A DNA stretch of 64,000 nt from assembly GCF_022479115.1 (NCBI RefSeq), contig NZ_CP092497.1, forward strand, positions 4,092,001 to 4,156,000, given 5' to 3'. Numbering within the stretch: position 1 is the stretch's first letter; the number at the start of each line of letters is the position of its first letter. The DNA comes from Amycolatopsis sp. EV170708-02-1 (lineage in GTDB: Bacteria; Actinomycetota; Actinomycetes; Mycobacteriales; Pseudonocardiaceae). The notes under the pieces are model-generated. The model was not told where the DNA came from, ran no database searches, and saw nothing but the letters and a program-made list of their open reading frames with translations. This document shows positions 61,681 to 64,000 of the stretch, in pieces. Both the position numbers and the translations under genes were made by a program.

Positions 61681-62924
61681 GGGCGGTTTCTACCGATCGT
61701 TGCGAATGATCTTGGCTATGAGTCGACGTTCCCATTGTTGCATGAGGTCGTGTGGGGTCTTGTCGTTGAGACACAATCGCGGCCGGTCGTTGAGTTCGCT
61801 GGCGATGTGATCGAGCTGGCCACGGGTCCACACGCTCAGGTCGGTGCCCTTGGGGCGGTACTGGCGGGGGAGGCCGTTGGTGTTTTCGTTGCTGCCGCGC
61901 TGCCAGGGTGCGTGCGGATCGCAAAAGTAGATCTTCAATCCGGTGCCGAGCTCGATCCTGTGATGGTGGAACGTTTCGTTGCCCTGGTCCCAGGTCAGTG
62001 TGCGGCACAACCCGGCTGGGAGGCGGGTAAACGTGCGGATCAGGGTGTCGCCGACCGTCTGGGCGCTGTGGTCCGTCGCGAGTGGACGCAGGATCGTGAA
62101 CCGGGTTTTGCGTTCCACCAGCGTGATAATCGCGGACCGCTGCCCGGCCCCGACGAGGAGATCGCCTTCCCAGTGGCCGATCTGGCGTCGTGACTCGACC
62201 GAGGCGGGTCGTTGCCGGATCGAGCGCATCGCGGTCGGCTGTTTCAAGGCGCCATCTCGAGTTCGGCCCCGGCCGCGGCGATGCCGGTAGGTCCGCCGTG
62301 TCCGCAAGGTCGCTTGCGCAGCCGGGCGATCAGGCCACGGTAAATCGCATCGTAGAGCGTCTCGTGGCACACATGCGAACCTGGGCGACGCGGGTAACGG
62401 CGGCGCAGCCACCGGCTGATCTGAGCCGGAGACAAATGCTTGCTTAGCTTGCCGGCCACCGCCTCGCGCAACCCGGTGTTGACCGCACACGTGCGCGGTT
62501 TGGGGCGTCGGCGGCGCAGGTGAGCCTGATTGTGCGCATACCAGGGCTGATAACGACCGTCGGGCTTGCGGTTTCGGTTGATCTCCCGGTACACGGTTTG
62601 AGAGCTCTTGCCGATCCGGGCGGCGATCGCCTTGACCGCGTCGCCGCGATGAAGCCCGTCGGCGATCTCGATCCGGTCGTCCTGGCTCAGAAGCCGCGGG
62701 CTGATGGGCTTGTCCACGAAGTTCACCTGGCCAGCGTCGATGAACCACAACGACCCGCAGCTGAGCGACACGCCCACCCGCTCGGCGGCCGCCGAGCCCG
62801 ACATCCCGGTCCTGATCAGCTGAAAATACCGGCGTTTGACCACCACCGGCCTCTTGTCCCACGCGTACCTCGGCATGCGAATCCCATCCTGTCGAGATTC
62901 GCAACGACCGATAGAACTCAAGCG
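61681..62924 (-). mobile_element. IS30-family insertion sequence inside IS256
   Basis: About 1.24 kb. Imperfect terminal inverted repeats: TTCTACCGATCGTTGCGAAT at 61688-61707 against the complement at 62897-62916 (18 of 20 match). Removing it rejoins the IS256 frame exactly at LDP/VYP. A CG at both edges may be the short target duplication; this is not certain. Confidence 0.82.
61690..62876 (-). pseudogene. IS30-family transposase, one-base frameshift
   Basis: Start ATG 62876 (MPRYAWDKRPVVVKRRYFQL). The N-terminal HTH part includes IAARIGKSSQTVYREINRN and SPAQISRWLRRRYP. The DDE domain is in another frame: GHWEGDLLVG, TLTWDQGNE and RGSNENTNG carry the catalytic D, D and E. The frames meet near 62310-62313, where one extra G gives LRKATLRTRRTYRHRRGRGR. 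The C-terminus reaches within a few bases of the left repeat. Confidence 0.85.
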
Positions 62925-62954
62925 GTCTATCCGGTGATCTTCATCGACGCGATC

Positions 62955-63330
62955 GTGCGCCACGAGGCGCCATGTAACCGAGTGGAGGTGAGAGACCTCC
63001 ACCGTCTGGCCGTCGCAGCGGCTGGGCTGGAGCTGAGGGCAGCCTGATCCGGGGAACGCCGGGGAGGGTGGGAGCAGCCCTGACAACGCCGGGACGGCTT
63101 GGTACTGCCAGACGGGTCGGGTTCGGCAAGCGAGACGAGAGGGCATACGAGAGGAACCAGCGAAGACGTCCCGTAAGCGATGAACCGGCTCGAATCTGGT
63201 GGATGTGGGCCGGGATGCAGTGCACGGCCGCCGCGATAAACGGGGGCCGACTTCGTGCAGGGTCGATAGTGCTCTGCGCGGAGGCCATGGTGAAGGTCTG
63301 CGGCGTAGCCATGGCGATGCTGCCAGGACA
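62955..63330 (+). mobile_element. Probable group II intron 5' fragment
   Basis: Directly after IS256 codons for FIDAI the sequence becomes GTGCGCCACGAGGCGCC, fitting the GUGYG 5' end of group II introns. It is followed by structured non-coding sequence (GAGGTGAGAGACCTCCACC, CCGGGGAACGCCGGGG, CGAGAGGAACCAGCGAAGACG) like domain I of actinobacterial introns. No reverse-transcriptase frame and no domain V are seen, so it is truncated near 63330. Identification is by the boundary motif and general look; a covariance search is needed. Confidence 0.5.
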
Positions 63331-63339
63331 GCAGCTGGT

Positions 63340-63456
63340 GCAGGACTCGTCGACCCGGACTCGGATGCGCCCAGGGTGCTCGGCGTCGACGACTTCGCGC
63401 TCCGCCGTGGCCACCACTACGGCACGATTCGGCTGCCTCGAGTTCAGCGAGAGTGA
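63340..63456 (+). pseudogene. ISL3-family transposase fragment
   Basis: A short frame gives LVDPDSDAPRVLGVDDFALR and RGHHYGTI, the GVDDFALRRGxxYGT block of ISL3 (IS204/IS1001/IS1165) transposases, where the first Asp is catalytic. It starts just after the intron fragment and ends in a stop at 63454-63456. The rest of the transposase is missing. Confidence 0.6.
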
Positions 63457-63683
63457 GGGTTCCTCGCCGTGAGCCCCAAGGGGCCAATCCACCGAGGACC
63501 GGTGCTCGATCCGTGGGTTCGGGGTCGCCGTAGTATCCGCCGAAAATCGGGCGGATATGCCTGAGCTGCGCGTTTGACCTGCAGGATGTGCCGGTGGTCG
63601 GTGGGTCACGGCGGGCCTGTTATCACGGGTATCCCGGCTATCGTTGAGGGCGCGGCTGGAACGCGTACCGCCGATCGCCGCCG

Positions 63684-63974
63684 TCATTGGGTGCCCCCGC
63701 CACCTGGCCCTAGCCTTGCCCCGTGAGCACGCAGTTCCTGCAAGGCCGCTTCGAAGTCGGCCAGCATCTCAGGTGTAGGATTGTGTAATCTTTTGGCGAC
63801 CACGTAAGCGTGCGTGGCCGCGTCCGCGATCTGATCCTGTGCCCTGGCCATCTCGGTGTAGGTCGGGTATTTCCTGTCCCCGTGGGCCCGTACTTCCTTC
63901 ACCACCAACGGCATGTCGTCGACCACGTCGAAATCGTCCAGCACAGTCATCCGATCGAAGCAATACTTCATCAC
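63684..63974 (-). CDS. Hypothetical protein
   Basis: 96 aa from ATG 63974 (or 63971). It begins MMKYCFDRMTVLDDFDVVDD, contains RKYPTYTEMARAQDQIADAATHAYVVAKRL and ends with AALQELRAHGARLGPGGGG. Mostly helical and soluble; no recognised domain. It lies past the mobile-element debris at the right edge. The 227 bases between it and the ISL3 fragment hold nothing I recognise. Confidence 0.55.
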   Translation of the reverse strand: MMKYCFDRMTVLDDFDVVDDMPLVVKEVRAHGDRKYPTYTEMARAQDQIADAATHAYVVAKRLHNPTPEMLADFEAALQELRAHGARLGPGGGGTQ

Positions 63975-64000
63975 GTCCCGGTGATCGTGCTGGTCGGTTA

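Noticed and set aside
62927..63687. Minus-strand frames of 186 and 248 codons in the mobile-element debris
   Set aside because: They cover intron-like and ISL3 sequence read from the wrong strand and show no domain.
1..64000. tRNA or rRNA genes
   Set aside because: None noticed by eye on either strand; a covariance-model scan would be needed to exclude a tRNA.

Overview
The window looks like a high-GC actinomycete of the Amycolatopsis/Pseudonocardiaceae type. The evidence is strong GC bias, many GTG starts, 1-8 base start/stop overlaps inside operons, an XRE/DUF397 pair, a SARP regulator, an SSI-type protease inhibitor and dense specialised-metabolite gene sets. The genus is inferred; no rRNA or tRNA gene was seen.

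Layout. 0.4-8.7 kb: secreted enzymes, namely a Tat-exported multicopper oxidase, a DUF402 protein, a long subtilase with a one-base frameshift, and a convergent SSI-family protease inhibitor. 9-13.5 kb: an ECF-like sigma factor, an SDR enzyme, a two-HTH regulator, an alpha/beta hydrolase and a small secreted protein. 14.0-28.6 kb: a tightly coupled 11-gene minus-strand operon. I read it as an acyl-tetronate pathway. FAAL, a free ACP and two acyl-CoA-dehydrogenase-like enzymes would load and desaturate a fatty acid (as in ramoplanin and enduracidin lipid assembly). A single KS-AT-ACP module would add one C2 unit. A KAS III-like enzyme, an FkbH-like glyceryl transferase, an ACP, a 2-oxoacid-dehydrogenase-type acyltransferase and an alpha/beta hydrolase reproduce the agglomerin-type tetronate cassette in order. 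An FAD monooxygenase closes the operon.

28.8-36.8 kb: a surface-polysaccharide locus with UDP-GlcNAc 2-epimerase, two DUF2334 deacetylase-like paralogues, a processive GT2 synthase and a lipoprotein. 38.4-45 kb: an XRE/DUF397 pair, a tandem sensor without a kinase, PgsB/PgsC-like poly-gamma-glutamate synthase genes, a degenerate NlpC/P60-like protein and a SARP. 45.1-49.6 kb: a complete lasso-peptide locus. Its 42-residue precursor at 45077-45205 has a strongly cationic core with three cysteines. A NB-ARC/TPR gene follows.

52-64 kb is a decaying accessory zone. It holds remnants of an ADP-ribosyltransferase-like toxin, a DUF4238 protein, two epoxide hydrolases, a TetR regulator and an amidohydrolase; a Zn-finger/DUF6192/RacP-like cassette; a ricin-type lectin; two GAF-ANTAR genes; and a nest of mobile elements (IS30 and a probable group II intron fragment inside IS256, with ISL3 debris).

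Several otherwise intact genes (subtilase, PKS, a small secreted protein, possibly pgsB) are broken by loss of one base in a G or C run. This may be sequence error rather than biology and should be settled before these genes are called pseudogenes.
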